Shown here: positions 56,744 to 64,000 of the stretch, in pieces
How the letters are laid out: each line of letters opens with the position of its first letter
Position numbering within the stretch: the first letter of the stretch is position 1
NCBI RefSeq assembly: GCF_008932115.1
Contig: NZ_CP044543.1
Coordinates: 6,640,501 to 6,704,500 of the forward strand
Source: Bradyrhizobium betae
GTDB lineage: Bacteria > Pseudomonadota > Alphaproteobacteria > Rhizobiales > Xanthobacteraceae
Length of the DNA stretch: 64,000 bases
Direction: 5' to 3'
Position numbers and translations under genes: made by a program
Notes under the pieces: model-generated
What the model was told of the DNA's origin: nothing
Database searches by the model: none
What the model saw: the letters and a program-made list of their open reading frames with translations, nothing else

Positions 56744-56887
56744 TCCCGGCCTTGAAAGGCGCGATCTGCCCGCCATGTTCCGAAAAGTCCTCGCGGCCCG
56801 CGGCCTGTGGTCAACTGGCCCCCGTAACTTGTCTATTCGACTAGACAAGTTACGATGGGACGATTCTGTTTTCCATTTACGGCAGCA

Positions 56888-57280
56888 ATGGCGAAGTCTT
56901 CCAAGCTGGTTGCTGCGAAACGCGGCAAGGTATTGTTGGTCAGGCGGCGGTCGGACGGCCTTTGGATGTTCCCGGGCGGCCGCAAACGCGCGCGCGAGTC
57001 CGACAAGGACTGCCTGCGACGGGAGATCAAGGAGGAACTGCCCAAGCTGAAGCTCGGGAGGATCAGCCTCTGGAAGGAAGTGAAGGCCAGGAACAAGCGC
57101 TCCGGCCGCAAAATGAGCGACGCGATCTTCATCGCCAAGGGCGCCAAGGGCAGGCTTGCGATCGGCGACAAGAACGAGATCGACCGCGCCGCCTGGCAGA
57201 AGCCGCGCGGTATCCGTTTGACGCCGACCTCGCGCTATATCCGCGATCGTCTGTTTCCGCGGAAGTCACGCAGCCGGTGA
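56888..57280 (+). CDS. NUDIX hydrolase
   Basis: A 130-aa NUDIX protein. The box G-x5-E-x7-REU-x-EE is present as GGRKRARESDKDCLRREIKE with EL following; the final Gly is replaced by Pro. It is highly basic (about a quarter Lys/Arg), unlike most housekeeping NUDIX enzymes, so it might bind RNA. ATG 56888 (MAKSSKLVAAKRGKVLLVRR) was chosen over 56855. Confidence 0.78.
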   Translation: MAKSSKLVAAKRGKVLLVRRRSDGLWMFPGGRKRARESDKDCLRREIKEELPKLKLGRISLWKEVKARNKRSGRKMSDAIFIAKGAKGRLAIGDKNEIDRAAWQKPRGIRLTPTSRYIRDRLFPRKSRSR

Positions 57281-57328
57281 ACGGGGCGGTCGTTGACTGG
57301 CGGGTAGCTCTGGCGAACAAGCCGCGCC

Positions 57329-57613
57329 CTACTCGGATCGGCCCGCCGTTCGCCTGCGGCCCTCGGACGAGCGCGATGTCGCGGTCGGCGCCTCCGGAGC
57401 AAGGCGTCTCGCGGCCTGGGCCTGGCGCAGCTCCTTGCGGACCTTGCGTGCGTCGCGCATCGCGCGCTTGATGAAGGGATGTTGCGAGTCCTCGGCGAAG
57501 AACAGCACCACTTCGCAACCCGGACATTGCCTCGAATAGCCGTCCTGCAATCGTCCGGCGCGATCACGAAACACGCCCTTGCAGCGCGTGCACTGAATCT
57601 GGACGGAACTCAT
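57329..57613 (-). CDS. Zinc-ribbon protein with MJ0042-like C-x2-C pairs
   Basis: A 94-aa protein. IQCTRCKGVFRDRAGRLQDG and YSRQCPGCEVVLFFAEDSQ give two C-x2-C pairs for one zinc near the start. Then come a basic helical region and a disordered Arg/Ser-rich tail. Function unknown. The NUDIX gene converges on it with 48 bp between. Confidence 0.72.
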   Translation of the reverse strand: MSSVQIQCTRCKGVFRDRAGRLQDGYSRQCPGCEVVLFFAEDSQHPFIKRAMRDARKVRKELRQAQAARRLAPEAPTATSRSSEGRRRTAGRSE

Positions 57614-57678
57614 CGGACAACAATGATCAATGGAAATGGATCGTCAGGTGAGCCCAAATGTCTGAAGAAAGATTGAAT

Positions 57679-57695
57679 GGTCAGGTGACCTGACC
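57679..57695. promoter_or_regulatory. Perfect palindrome, candidate operator
   Basis: GGTCAGGTGACCTGACC is a 17-bp perfect dyad with centre TGA. A half-like copy, GTCAGGTGA, occurs 37 bp to the left at 57643-57651. It lies between two divergent-looking small genes whose promoters may use it. Confidence 0.35.
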
Positions 57696-57783
57696 GGTCT
57701 CGCGACCGCACGTCATCGCCCCACGCCTGATAGGCCGCAGGCATCGTGCGCCGGTGTTGATCCGACCGCAGCTTAGGCCTGAA

Positions 57784-58023
57784 CTATTGCTTGGCCGCGA
57801 TCGTATCCAGGCAATGGTTGAGATAGTCGGTGCGATCGCGCGGCAGCACCTTCTCGAGATCCGCCTTCAGCGCGCATTCGCGCTGGCGGATCTGCTCGGC
57901 CCGCCGCTTCTCGGCCGCCTCCCGAAATTCGGGAGCGACCTTGTTGGGATCGACCAGCGGCTGTGCGCGGGCAGGGGCGATTGCAAGCAGCGCGATAGCG
58001 GCGATGAAAATGACTGGTCTCAA
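57784..58023 (-). CDS. Small exported protein of unknown function
   Basis: A 79-aa protein from the TTG at 58023, which has GGAGG five bases before it; an ATG at 58047 gives eight more residues but no ribosome site. Signal peptide (LRPVIFIAAIALLAIAPARA) then a charged helical part with two cysteines (RQRECALKADLEK, LNHCLDTI). No family recognised. Confidence 0.68.
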   Translation of the reverse strand: MRPVIFIAAIALLAIAPARAQPLVDPNKVAPEFREAAEKRRAEQIRQRECALKADLEKVLPRDRTDYLNHCLDTIAAKQ

Positions 58024-58180
58024 ATGAGCCTCCGTAAAAAGGCTCATGCTAGCGCGCTGCGTTCGATCTCACAAACTGGTCAGGAGTTCTGCACGTTGGC
58101 GGTCATTGGCGCTGCCGTGTGAAGCAGTTCACAAACGTCCGGCCCGATCGCTGCTATCAACGTGCCATTGCTTGACCAGC

Positions 58181-58217
58181 CGATATTTCACCAATCGATA
58201 TTTATCGATCGATATTT
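58181..58217. repeat. Three direct repeats of CGATATTT
   Basis: CGATATTT occurs at 58181, 58195 and 58210, with periods of 14 and 15 bp. The run is AT-rich in a GC-rich context and is followed by a terminator. It may be a binding array or a small-RNA promoter region. Confidence 0.55.
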
Positions 58218-58224
58218 CGAAAAC

Positions 58225-58256
58225 GCCCCAGCGCTCCACCAAGCGCTGGGGTTTTT
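58225..58256. terminator. Bidirectional terminator
   Basis: CCCCAGCGCT and AGCGCTGGGG form a 10-bp stem with an 8-nt loop (CCACCA), followed on the plus strand by TTTTT and on the minus by GCGTTTT. It ends the minus-strand gene at 58292 and possibly a plus-strand small RNA covering the CGATATTT array. Confidence 0.8.
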
Positions 58257-58291
58257 CACGCCGGTTGTCGGAAGGCCCGGAGCGTGCGCGG

Positions 58292-58462
58292 TTAAGCGGC
58301 TTGCTCCTCGAACGACGTGTAGACTTGGCCACCGGGATCAACGACTTGAACGTCCCAGCATCCGTCCTCGACAAGCTCCCTGGCTTTCTTGAGGGCGGCG
58401 GCGAGTGTCGGCCGCTTGAGGCTGACGACTCCAGCCGTGTCGAAACCACTGATTTCAAACAT
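58292..58462 (-). CDS. Small protein of unknown function
   Basis: A 56-aa protein from ATG 58462, preceded by CAGGAGGAACGGC, a near-perfect ribosome site, so the longer frame to 58546 is not used. ISGFDTAGVVSLKRPTLAAA begins it and CWDVQVVDPGGQVYTSFEEQ ends it; the alpha-beta pattern looks like a small stand-alone domain. Function unknown. Confidence 0.7.
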   Translation of the reverse strand: MFEISGFDTAGVVSLKRPTLAAALKKARELVEDGCWDVQVVDPGGQVYTSFEEQAA

Positions 58463-58735
58463 GCCGTTCCTCCTGATTTTCGTGAATCCTACACTTTCTG
58501 CAGGCGTTGTCTGCAGCTTTGTAGCGCTTCGAAGCAGGTTGCCCATGACTCATTCCGTCGCACAGACTCCGTATTCGGCCGGGGTGGCCGGGCATGACGG
58601 GCGGCCACGTCGCTAACGTGGAATTAAGCCGAAAAGCCCACAATTCTGGATAGTTGTACGTAAGTGGGTGCTGCGTAGAGGGAGCGTCGCGAGGACGTTT
58701 CGGCGTCGGCTTCCTTTTGCTCTCATTTGAGGTCA

Positions 58736-59416
58736 ATGCCCGTGACCACGACATCCGAAGCGCAAGGCCTGGTGGAACAGTTCGACCCCGCCGCACTCGC
58801 ACTCGCACTCGCAGCCGCAGCTGCAGCACCCGACCATGCAATTCCGGAAGCATCGGAACCGATCAAGCGGTCCAGCCGGAAATCGATCCTGGCGCTTTCG
58901 GTGTGTGCCCTGGCCATCAATGGCTCGGCGGCCGTCTACACGTTGCCGTCCGATTTTTCGTCGCTGAATGTCGGCAGTCTGGCTGAAATGCTTCCGCGCC
59001 TGGAAGCCTCCGTGCCAAAGCCGGATCCGGTTGCCGCTGCCTTGAAGGACATTCAGTCCGCCCAGCAGCAGCACACGGCTTCGCTGCAGGAGAACAACCA
59101 GGCATTGCAGCAAAATGCGGCCCTGCTGCAGCAGGATTCGATGGTGCTGCTGTCGCTGCGGCAGAGCATCACCGACGAACGGGTCGACGTGAGGAAGATA
59201 TCTTCGCAATTGTCCACGCTCATCGCGAAGGTGGACTCGCTGCAAAATGCAATGCTGTCGGACGTCACCTCCTCCATCCGGCGAGCGAACGCGCGCTACG
59301 GACTGTCCGCGGCGATGCGCAAACGGATGGTCCGGCAGTCGAAATCCGTCGGGCCCGTTTCGGTTGGTGGCGCTCCTTTGAGCATGCCGGCCACGGTTTC
59401 AGCCCCGGAAAGCTGA
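58736..59416 (+). CDS. Membrane-anchored coiled-coil protein of unknown function
   Basis: A 226-aa protein. A disordered Ala-rich N-terminal part (residues 1-45, AALALALAAAAAAP) is followed by one membrane helix (ILALSVCALAINGSAAVYTL) and a Gln-rich coiled coil (about residues 90-150, SAQQQHTASLQENNQALQQN). GAGGTCA precedes the ATG. It may be a surface or envelope spacer; no known family. Confidence 0.72.
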   Translation: MPVTTTSEAQGLVEQFDPAALALALAAAAAAPDHAIPEASEPIKRSSRKSILALSVCALAINGSAAVYTLPSDFSSLNVGSLAEMLPRLEASVPKPDPVAAALKDIQSAQQQHTASLQENNQALQQNAALLQQDSMVLLSLRQSITDERVDVRKISSQLSTLIAKVDSLQNAMLSDVTSSIRRANARYGLSAAMRKRMVRQSKSVGPVSVGGAPLSMPATVSAPES

Positions 59417-59423
59417 AGACGGC

Positions 59424-59666
59424 TCACTTTGAGGCTTGATCGATCTTGCGCCCCAGATGCCCTGTGTCGTGATCGCGGCGCAACTGGCTGAGCGACGTCT
59501 CGTTCAATTGAGCCAGGACTTCACTGAGCTGTTTCGCATCCGGATACCCGGCTGCAAACCCCTTGCCGTAGATCTTGCGCAGCGTGCCGACCAGCGTGTT
59601 GCCGTGCTTCTTGCCGATCGTGCCATCCTTGTCGCGGTGGCGGCCGTCCAGGCCCCGTTCCTTCAT
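59424..59666 (-). CDS. Small basic protein of unknown function
   Basis: An 80-aa basic protein (KERGLDGRHRDKDGTIGKKH, GNTLVGTLRKIYGKGFAAGY, PDAKQLSEVLAQLNETSLSQ). CAGGGAGAGAGAC precedes ATG 59666. It converges on the coiled-coil gene with a 7-bp gap. No domain is recognised, but similar small basic proteins are common in bradyrhizobia. Confidence 0.7.
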   Translation of the reverse strand: MKERGLDGRHRDKDGTIGKKHGNTLVGTLRKIYGKGFAAGYPDAKQLSEVLAQLNETSLSQLRRDHDTGHLGRKIDQASK

Positions 59667-59842
59667 GTCTCTCTCCCTGAGCTGCGTCTCACGCGCCGGC
59701 ACAGCGTGCGCCCATTGGAGTTGATTGGCAACGGCGTGGCGCGCGGGAGTTGAGGGGCCCTCGATGGGGCTGGATTGAGCGCAATTTCTAATTGTTTTCA
59801 AGTGTGTCTGCTTGTATCTGAAGTTTCATCGGATAGAGGTAT

Positions 59843-60577
59843 ATGCGCAGTTTCTTCAGATCCATTCCCCAGCTTCGAAGGCTTCGATACCGCGCCATGC
59901 GGCTAAAGCGTGGCGCCCGAGGCGAGGCTGACGAGACAAACATCCTCCGCGACCTCGTCGCAAAGACTGGTGCGCCGAAGACATTCATCGAGTTCGGCTT
60001 TCATCCGGTCAAGTTCAACTGTGCGGCCTTTGCCTACAGCCCGGATTGGCAGGGTCTTCTCATCGACGGCTCGGCCGAGCAGGTCGAAGACGCGAAGGTG
60101 TTGCTTCCGAGCCGTATCGATATCCGGAATGCCTTTCTTTCGTTGGACAACCTTGATTTCATCCGGACCAGGTTCGAGCGCGTCGGCGTTCTCTCCATCG
60201 ATGTCGACGGTAACGACTATTGGTTTCTGGAGCGATTGATCGACATCGAACCATCGATCATTTCGATCGAATACAATGCAAGCTTTGGACAGGCATCGGT
60301 CACCGTCCCGTACGATCCGACCTTTGTGCGCCACGAGAAGCATCCGACGGGCTGGTACCATGGCACGTCGCTGGCTGCGGTTGCCAAGCTCTGCCGGCGT
60401 TCGGGCTACGGGCTGGCGGAGGTCTCCTCCTACGGGGCCAACGCGTTCTTCACGAAATCGGGCAATCTCGATCCGGCAACCGCCTGGAAGCCCAATCGCG
60501 ATCGCGACGAATGGTCCGGCACCACGGCCGCGCAGCAATGGGACGCGATCAAGTCGCTGCCCCTCGTGACTGTCTGA
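59843..60577 (+). CDS. FkbM-like SAM-dependent methyltransferase
   Basis: A 244-aa protein. KTFIEFGFHPVKFNCAAFAY and WQGLLIDGSAEQVEDAKVLL make the Rossmann SAM site, and VGVLSIDVDGNDYWFLERLI the catalytic region (IDVDGND). Only the DNYWF spacing is close to FkbM family; the substrate is unknown (sugars or polyketides in known members). ATG 59843 follows GAGGTAT. Confidence 0.72.
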   Translation: MRSFFRSIPQLRRLRYRAMRLKRGARGEADETNILRDLVAKTGAPKTFIEFGFHPVKFNCAAFAYSPDWQGLLIDGSAEQVEDAKVLLPSRIDIRNAFLSLDNLDFIRTRFERVGVLSIDVDGNDYWFLERLIDIEPSIISIEYNASFGQASVTVPYDPTFVRHEKHPTGWYHGTSLAAVAKLCRRSGYGLAEVSSYGANAFFTKSGNLDPATAWKPNRDRDEWSGTTAAQQWDAIKSLPLVTV

Positions 60578-60625
60578 GGGATTTCGTTCCCGCCCCGGTG
60601 CTGAAGGTCTTCGGTTGACGGCCAG

Positions 60626-60648
60626 TTGGTGAGCGCGCTGGGGCTCGA
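60626..60648. other. Partial copy of the tRNA-Lys 3' end (possible attachment site)
   Basis: 23 bp identical to 61287-61309 (CCA end plus the T-arm 3' part of tRNA-Lys), in the same orientation, 661 bp from it. The match stops where the T-loop begins to differ (A at 61310, T at 60649). It is not a working tRNA. Integrases that use tRNA 3' ends leave such copies, so this is a candidate remnant att site. Confidence 0.55.
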
Positions 60649-60771
60649 TACGATTTCTCGCCGAACTTTTACGCGTCATGGGCCCGCCGGTTCACGCTGG
60701 CGGGCCTACCATGTTGGTTGATTTCGCCCTGCGGTTGGATGCCCGCAATACTTGCTGGGGGGAACGTTTTA

Positions 60772-61074
60772 ATGCGCGTGGTCGCGATCTTGGTGCTTAG
60801 CTTGTCTTTGGGCGGATGCCTCACCGGCGAACAGCTTATTGCGGAGCGCAATGCCAAAGACGATCAAAAATGCCAGAGCTATGGCGCTCGGCCTGGCACT
60901 GATTCCTACGTGAATTGCCGTGCTCAGCTGGATAGCGCGCGCACGACGGCGAGAGCCATTGACGGTGCGACCCCGGCCCAAACGACCGTAGTGGTGCGGT
61001 CCTCCGATGTGCCGACGCCTATGCCTTCGACGGTCCCCGGACAGCGCTGTACGTCGCGCGGGTCTTTTTGCTAA
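60772..61074 (+). CDS. Small lipoprotein of unknown function
   Basis: A 100-aa protein with a lipobox (LSLSLGGC, Cys16). The mature part holds four further cysteines (DQKCQSYG, YVNCRAQL, GQRCTSRGSFC), likely two disulfides. GGGGGGAACGTTTTA precedes the ATG. It lies between the two copies of the tRNA-Lys end, so it may belong to a former insert. Confidence 0.65.
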   Translation: MRVVAILVLSLSLGGCLTGEQLIAERNAKDDQKCQSYGARPGTDSYVNCRAQLDSARTTARAIDGATPAQTTVVVRSSDVPTPMPSTVPGQRCTSRGSFC

Positions 61075-61256
61075 CAGACCAACTCGACCTGGTCAGCCCA
61101 GTCGCGGCAGATTTGCTCCATGTCTTGATGGCCTCGCGCGCGGTTCTGGCGCGCCCAGAGCTCGCGCGCGGCGACACCGATCAATATGCCCAGCACCAAC
61201 CCATTGAGCGCGATCGTCAGGTGTGCTCGCCGAATTTTAGGCTTCGTTTCCGGCGT
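61071..61256 (-). pseudogene. Possible truncated membrane-protein fragment
   Basis: An open frame of 62 codons (61256 down to TAG 61071) encodes a hydrophobic segment LNGLVLGILIGVAARELWAR followed by a charged helix and ending WADQVELVC. No ATG is present; only a TTG at 61199 could start a 42-aa product. It ends within the last codons of the convergent lipoprotein gene. It reads like a 3' fragment of a small membrane protein. Confidence 0.3.
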
Positions 61257-61287
61257 CTATATTCTGGTTTAAGTCTTTGATTTGGCT

Positions 61288-61363
61288 TGGTGAGCGCGCT
61301 GGGGCTCGAACCCAGGACCCCGTGATTAAAAGTCACGTGCTCTACCGGCTGAGCTACGCGCTC
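61288..61363 (-). tRNA. tRNA-Lys (anticodon TTT)
   Basis: A 76-nt cloverleaf read on the minus strand: acceptor GAGCGCG/CGCGCTC, D-arm GCTC/GAGC, anticodon arm CGTGA-CTTTTAA-TCACG with TTT in the loop, T-arm CTGGG-TTCGAGC-CCCAG and an encoded CCA. It is a stand-alone gene. Its 3' 23 bp are repeated at 60626. Confidence 0.95.
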
Positions 61364-61644
61364 CCATGGCCGCTGATGGCTTTGCGATCGATCGCCATCG
61401 TCTTCGGACATTCGAGAAGCATGTCTTGCCGCTGCGCTCAATTTGCGTCGCGGGGAAAACCGGCTGTTTCCGGATCATGCTTTCGGCCCGCGCTGTGTAG
61501 GGGGATGGGGCGCTGAGGTCAATAGCAGGGGCGGCTGCCGAAACTCGCGGCAGGGGCGGGGAATCGCTCGTGCTATCCGCAGCTTAAGCGCGGATTTTCA
61601 ACCCGGTTGACGGGCCGTCATCCACGCCGAACTGCTCATCCCCG

Positions 61645-64000
61645 TCACTTCGCCTCGCGCCGGACCTCGCTCGGCACCGGCTGCACGGTGCCGACAGGGG
61701 TCGGCAGCGCGACCGGGCGCAGGCCGATCAGCTCGGCGGTGCGGATCGCGCTGTCGCGCCAGAACTGGAACGAGTTGATGCGGCTGAGCTCGAGGATGGC
61801 GATCGCCACCGCCGCCAGGAACGGCAGGCTCTGCAGCACCAGGACGCCGGCGAAGATGTAGATCTCGGTGATCTGCCGGAAACTGTTGGAGGCGATCAGG
61901 ACGCCGGCGCCGATCAGCAGCAGCGCGCCGATCACGGCCTCCCAGAATGCCTGGAACTCGATCGACATGCTGGACAGGCCGCCCTTGGAGGTGCGCGCGA
62001 ACGCGATGTGCTCGGTGATGAGGCCCTGCGCCACCGCGCGCGACACCGTCCACTGCACGCTCATCGCGGCGATCATGGCGCCCAGCATCTGGCCGGGTTT
62101 GATCGCGACGCGCGCGCGATACATCGACAGGAAGTGCGCGAGCGAGACGATGAAGGCGCCGATGATCGGCAGCGTCAGGATCTTGTCGGGGATGGCGATG
62201 TCGGCGAAGGCGACGATCGGCACCCAGATGAGATTGAGCAGCGCCACGACCACGCCGAGGCTTTCGGCGCCCAGCCAGTTCAGCCAGCCGAGGCCGTATT
62301 CGTGCTTCTGGTTCGGCGTCAGCCGGCTCTTGCCCGGCAGGAAGTGGCGCCAGTGCTTCTTGACGATCTGCAGGCCGCCATAGGCCCAGCGGTGACGCTG
62401 CTTCTTGAAGGCCTCGTAGGTGTCGGGGAGCAGACCCTGGCCGTAACGGTGGTTGGTGTAATGGGTGGTCCAGCCGAGCTCCTGGATCGCCAGGCCGAGA
62501 TCGCTGTCCTCGCAGATGGTGTCGCTCGACCAGCCGCCGGCCATGTCCATCGCGGCGCGGCGGATCAGGCACATCGTGCCGTGCACGATGATGGCGTTGA
62601 CCTCGTTGCGCTGGACCATGCCGATGTCGAAGAAGCCGGCATATTCGCCGTTCATGATGTAGTGCATGATCGACAAATCGCCGTCGCGATGCTCCTGCGG
62701 CGCCTGCACGAGGCCGACGCTTGGATCGGCGAAAGCCGGCACCAGGTCCTTCAGCCAGTCGGGATCGACGACATAGTCGGCATCGAGGATGCCGATGATC
62801 TCGGCATCGACGGCGGTGCGGTCCATCGCGATGCGCAGCGCGCCGGCCTTGAAGCCCTGCACCTTCTCGGCGTTGATGAACTTGAAGCGTTCACCGAGCG
62901 CGCGGCAATGATCCTGGATCGGTTGCCAGAAGGCGGGATCCGGCGTGTTGTTGATGATGACGACGCATTCGTAGTTCGGATAGTTCAGCCGCGACAGCGC
63001 ATCGAGCGTCTGCTTCAGCATCTCGACCGGCTCGAAATAGGCGGGGATGTGGATCGAGACCTTCGGGCAGTAATTCTCCGGCACGTTCGCGATCGGCTTG
63101 TCCTTGGTGAGCAGCCGCTGCGGCGGCCGGCCGAAGGCGACCGCTGCGATCTCGTCGATCCGCGCCATCGCGATGAGGACGAGCGGAACGAGCAGGATCA
63201 TGCCGAGCGTCAGCGCGAAGGCCGAGCCGAAGATGAAGTAGTGACCGTTCCAGAACGCGAACACGGTGGCGGCCCAGGCGCCGACGCCGTTGGCGGTGGC
63301 CGATAGCAGGAACGCCTGTCGCGCGGTCGGCTGCTCGATCCGCAGGATCGGCAGCGACAGGAGAACGCCCACCAGAAGCGCGATCGTCATCAGCTTCCAG
63401 TAATCGGGATTCTCCACTGGGCCGGTCCAGGCGAATTTTGGCTCGCGGCTGGCGTTGAGAATGCCCCAATACGGGCCGACGCCGCCCTCGAAGAACTTCC
63501 AGGGCTGATCGATCGCTTCGACGATGTTGTATTCCATGCCGATGCCTTCGGCGCGGCTGACGAAATTGCGCAGGGTCAGCGCCTGCTGGAACGGGCCGGG
63601 GTCGGCGTTGCGCAGATTGTAGCCCTGGCTCGGCCAGCCGAACTCGGCGATCACGATGCGCTTGCCGGGGAACAGGTTGCGCAGCAGGTTGTAGCGGTCG
63701 ACGGCTTGGTCGACGGCCTGGTCCGAGCGGAAGTTTTCCCAGTAGGGCAGCACGTGGGCGGCGATGAAGTCGACGTTGGAGGCAAGGTCAGGATTGTCGC
63801 GCCAGATGTTCCAGATCTCGCCGGTCGTGACGGGCACGCGCACCGAGCCCTTGACCTTCTTGATCATCTCGATGAGGTCTTCGACCTTCTGCTCGCCGCG
63901 ATAGATCACCTCGTTGCCGACGACGACGCCGTTGACGTTGCTGTTCTTGCGGGCAAGCTCGATCGCGGCCTTGATCTCGCGCTCGTTGCGGTCCTTGTCC
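61645..64000 (-). CDS. GH17-GT2 membrane beta-glucan synthase (5' end outside window)
   Basis: Open to the window edge; about 785 C-terminal residues are visible. At the front, VVVGNEVIYRGEQ and IVIAEFGWPSQG hold the two catalytic glutamates of a GH17-like module. Then membrane helices, and a GT2 glycosyltransferase: DADYVVDPDW (DxD), CEDSDLG, and KKQRHRWAYGGLQ (QxxRW), followed by five or six helices. This architecture is that of NdvB/NdvC-type cyclic beta-(1,3)(1,6)-glucan synthases of bradyrhizobia. The missing part would be about 100-150 residues. Confidence 0.85.
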   Translation of the reverse strand, partial: DKDRNEREIKAAIELARKNSNVNGVVVGNEVIYRGEQKVEDLIEMIKKVKGSVRVPVTTGEIWNIWRDNPDLASNVDFIAAHVLPYWENFRSDQAVDQAVDRYNLLRNLFPGKRIVIAEFGWPSQGYNLRNADPGPFQQALTLRNFVSRAEGIGMEYNIVEAIDQPWKFFEGGVGPYWGILNASREPKFAWTGPVENPDYWKLMTIALLVGVLLSLPILRIEQPTARQAFLLSATANGVGAWAATVFAFWNGHYFIFGSAFALTLGMILLVPLVLIAMARIDEIAAVAFGRPPQRLLTKDKPIANVPENYCPKVSIHIPAYFEPVEMLKQTLDALSRLNYPNYECVVIINNTPDPAFWQPIQDHCRALGERFKFINAEKVQGFKAGALRIAMDRTAVDAEIIGILDADYVVDPDWLKDLVPAFADPSVGLVQAPQEHRDGDLSIMHYIMNGEYAGFFDIGMVQRNEVNAIIVHGTMCLIRRAAMDMAGGWSSDTICEDSDLGLAIQELGWTTHYTNHRYGQGLLPDTYEAFKKQRHRWAYGGLQIVKKHWRHFLPGKSRLTPNQKHEYGLGWLNWLGAESLGVVVALLNLIWVPIVAFADIAIPDKILTLPIIGAFIVSLAHFLSMYRARVAIKPGQMLGAMIAAMSVQWTVSRAVAQGLITEHIAFARTSKGGLSSMSIEFQAFWEAVIGALLLIGAGVLIASNSFRQITEIYIFAGVLVLQSLPFLAAVAIAILELSRINSFQFWRDSAIRTAELIGLRPVALPTPVGTVQPVPSEVRREAK

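Noticed and set aside
58181..58217. CRISPR array
   Set aside because: Repeats are only 8 bp, with three copies and no uniform spacers or cas genes.
60626..60648. Second tRNA-Lys gene
   Set aside because: Only the last 23 bp match; no anticodon or D-arm follows. Treated as a possible att remnant.

Overview
The window is a high-GC alphaproteobacterial chromosome segment. It is most likely from Bradyrhizobium or a close relative in the Nitrobacteraceae. The reasons are GC-rich codon use, five small outer-membrane beta-barrel proteins of the type abundant in Bradyrhizobium, LexA boxes of the alphaproteobacterial GAAC-N7-GAAC form, dispersed palindromic repeats of the kind scattered through these genomes, and an NdvB/NdvC-like beta-glucan synthase. 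There is no prophage, CRISPR array or intact insertion sequence. Most of it is core chromosome with small lineage-specific genes between.

Layout. 1-6.7 kb: the end of an NDUFAF6-like squalene/phytoene-synthase-family gene, threonine ammonia-lyase, a class V aminotransferase, a CAP-domain protein, a kinase-like/AMP-ligase-C fusion coupled to trmFO, and a DUF1127 gene. 6.7-20 kb: small secreted proteins, a MltB-type lytic transglycosylase, a DUF2189 membrane protein, two tandem mini-GNATs, an acyl-CoA ligase followed by a two-domain PPC/DUF296 protein, a flagellum-type DUF1217 protein, a lone ABC-type ATPase, a long repeat-like intergenic block, and an SRPBCC plus YVTN-propeller pair. 20-31 kb: a HAD phosphatase, a DUF433/PIN-like toxin-antitoxin pair, SOS-controlled uvrA, three tandem outer-membrane barrel genes, SOS-controlled ssb, and gyrA. 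31-46 kb: kup, coaD, two cyclophilins, queA, asd with its own leader, a PepSY protein, a TetR regulator, a patatin lipoprotein, tgt, cysK with an orphan BrnA, and a caspase-fold protease. 46-64 kb: a DMT transporter, RidA, small envelope proteins, a formyltransferase-fold protein, acetoacetyl-CoA synthetase, two more barrels, an AI-2E-family permease, a NUDIX hydrolase, zinc-ribbon proteins, an FkbM-like methyltransferase, tRNA-Lys(UUU), and the 3' part of a GH17-GT2 beta-glucan synthase running off the right edge.

How the genes work together. uvrA and ssb each carry a perfect SOS box and face away from each other across three porin-like genes. The coaD, cyclophilin, queA and tgt block is a housekeeping and queuosine cluster, split here by asd and a small TetR-controlled group. 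The most striking regulatory structure is a 23-codon open reading frame upstream of asd. It has eight Thr and two Lys codons in its first 13 codons and is followed by a terminator that can pair alternatively, so it looks like a transcription attenuator for the aspartate pathway. Other notable points are a tgt gene lacking all four zinc ligands, a kinase fold fused to an orphan adenylate-ligase C-domain, a 23-bp copy of the tRNA-Lys 3' end about 0.66 kb from the tRNA (a possible old attachment site), and candidate TetR operators shared between the patatin and PepSY genes.
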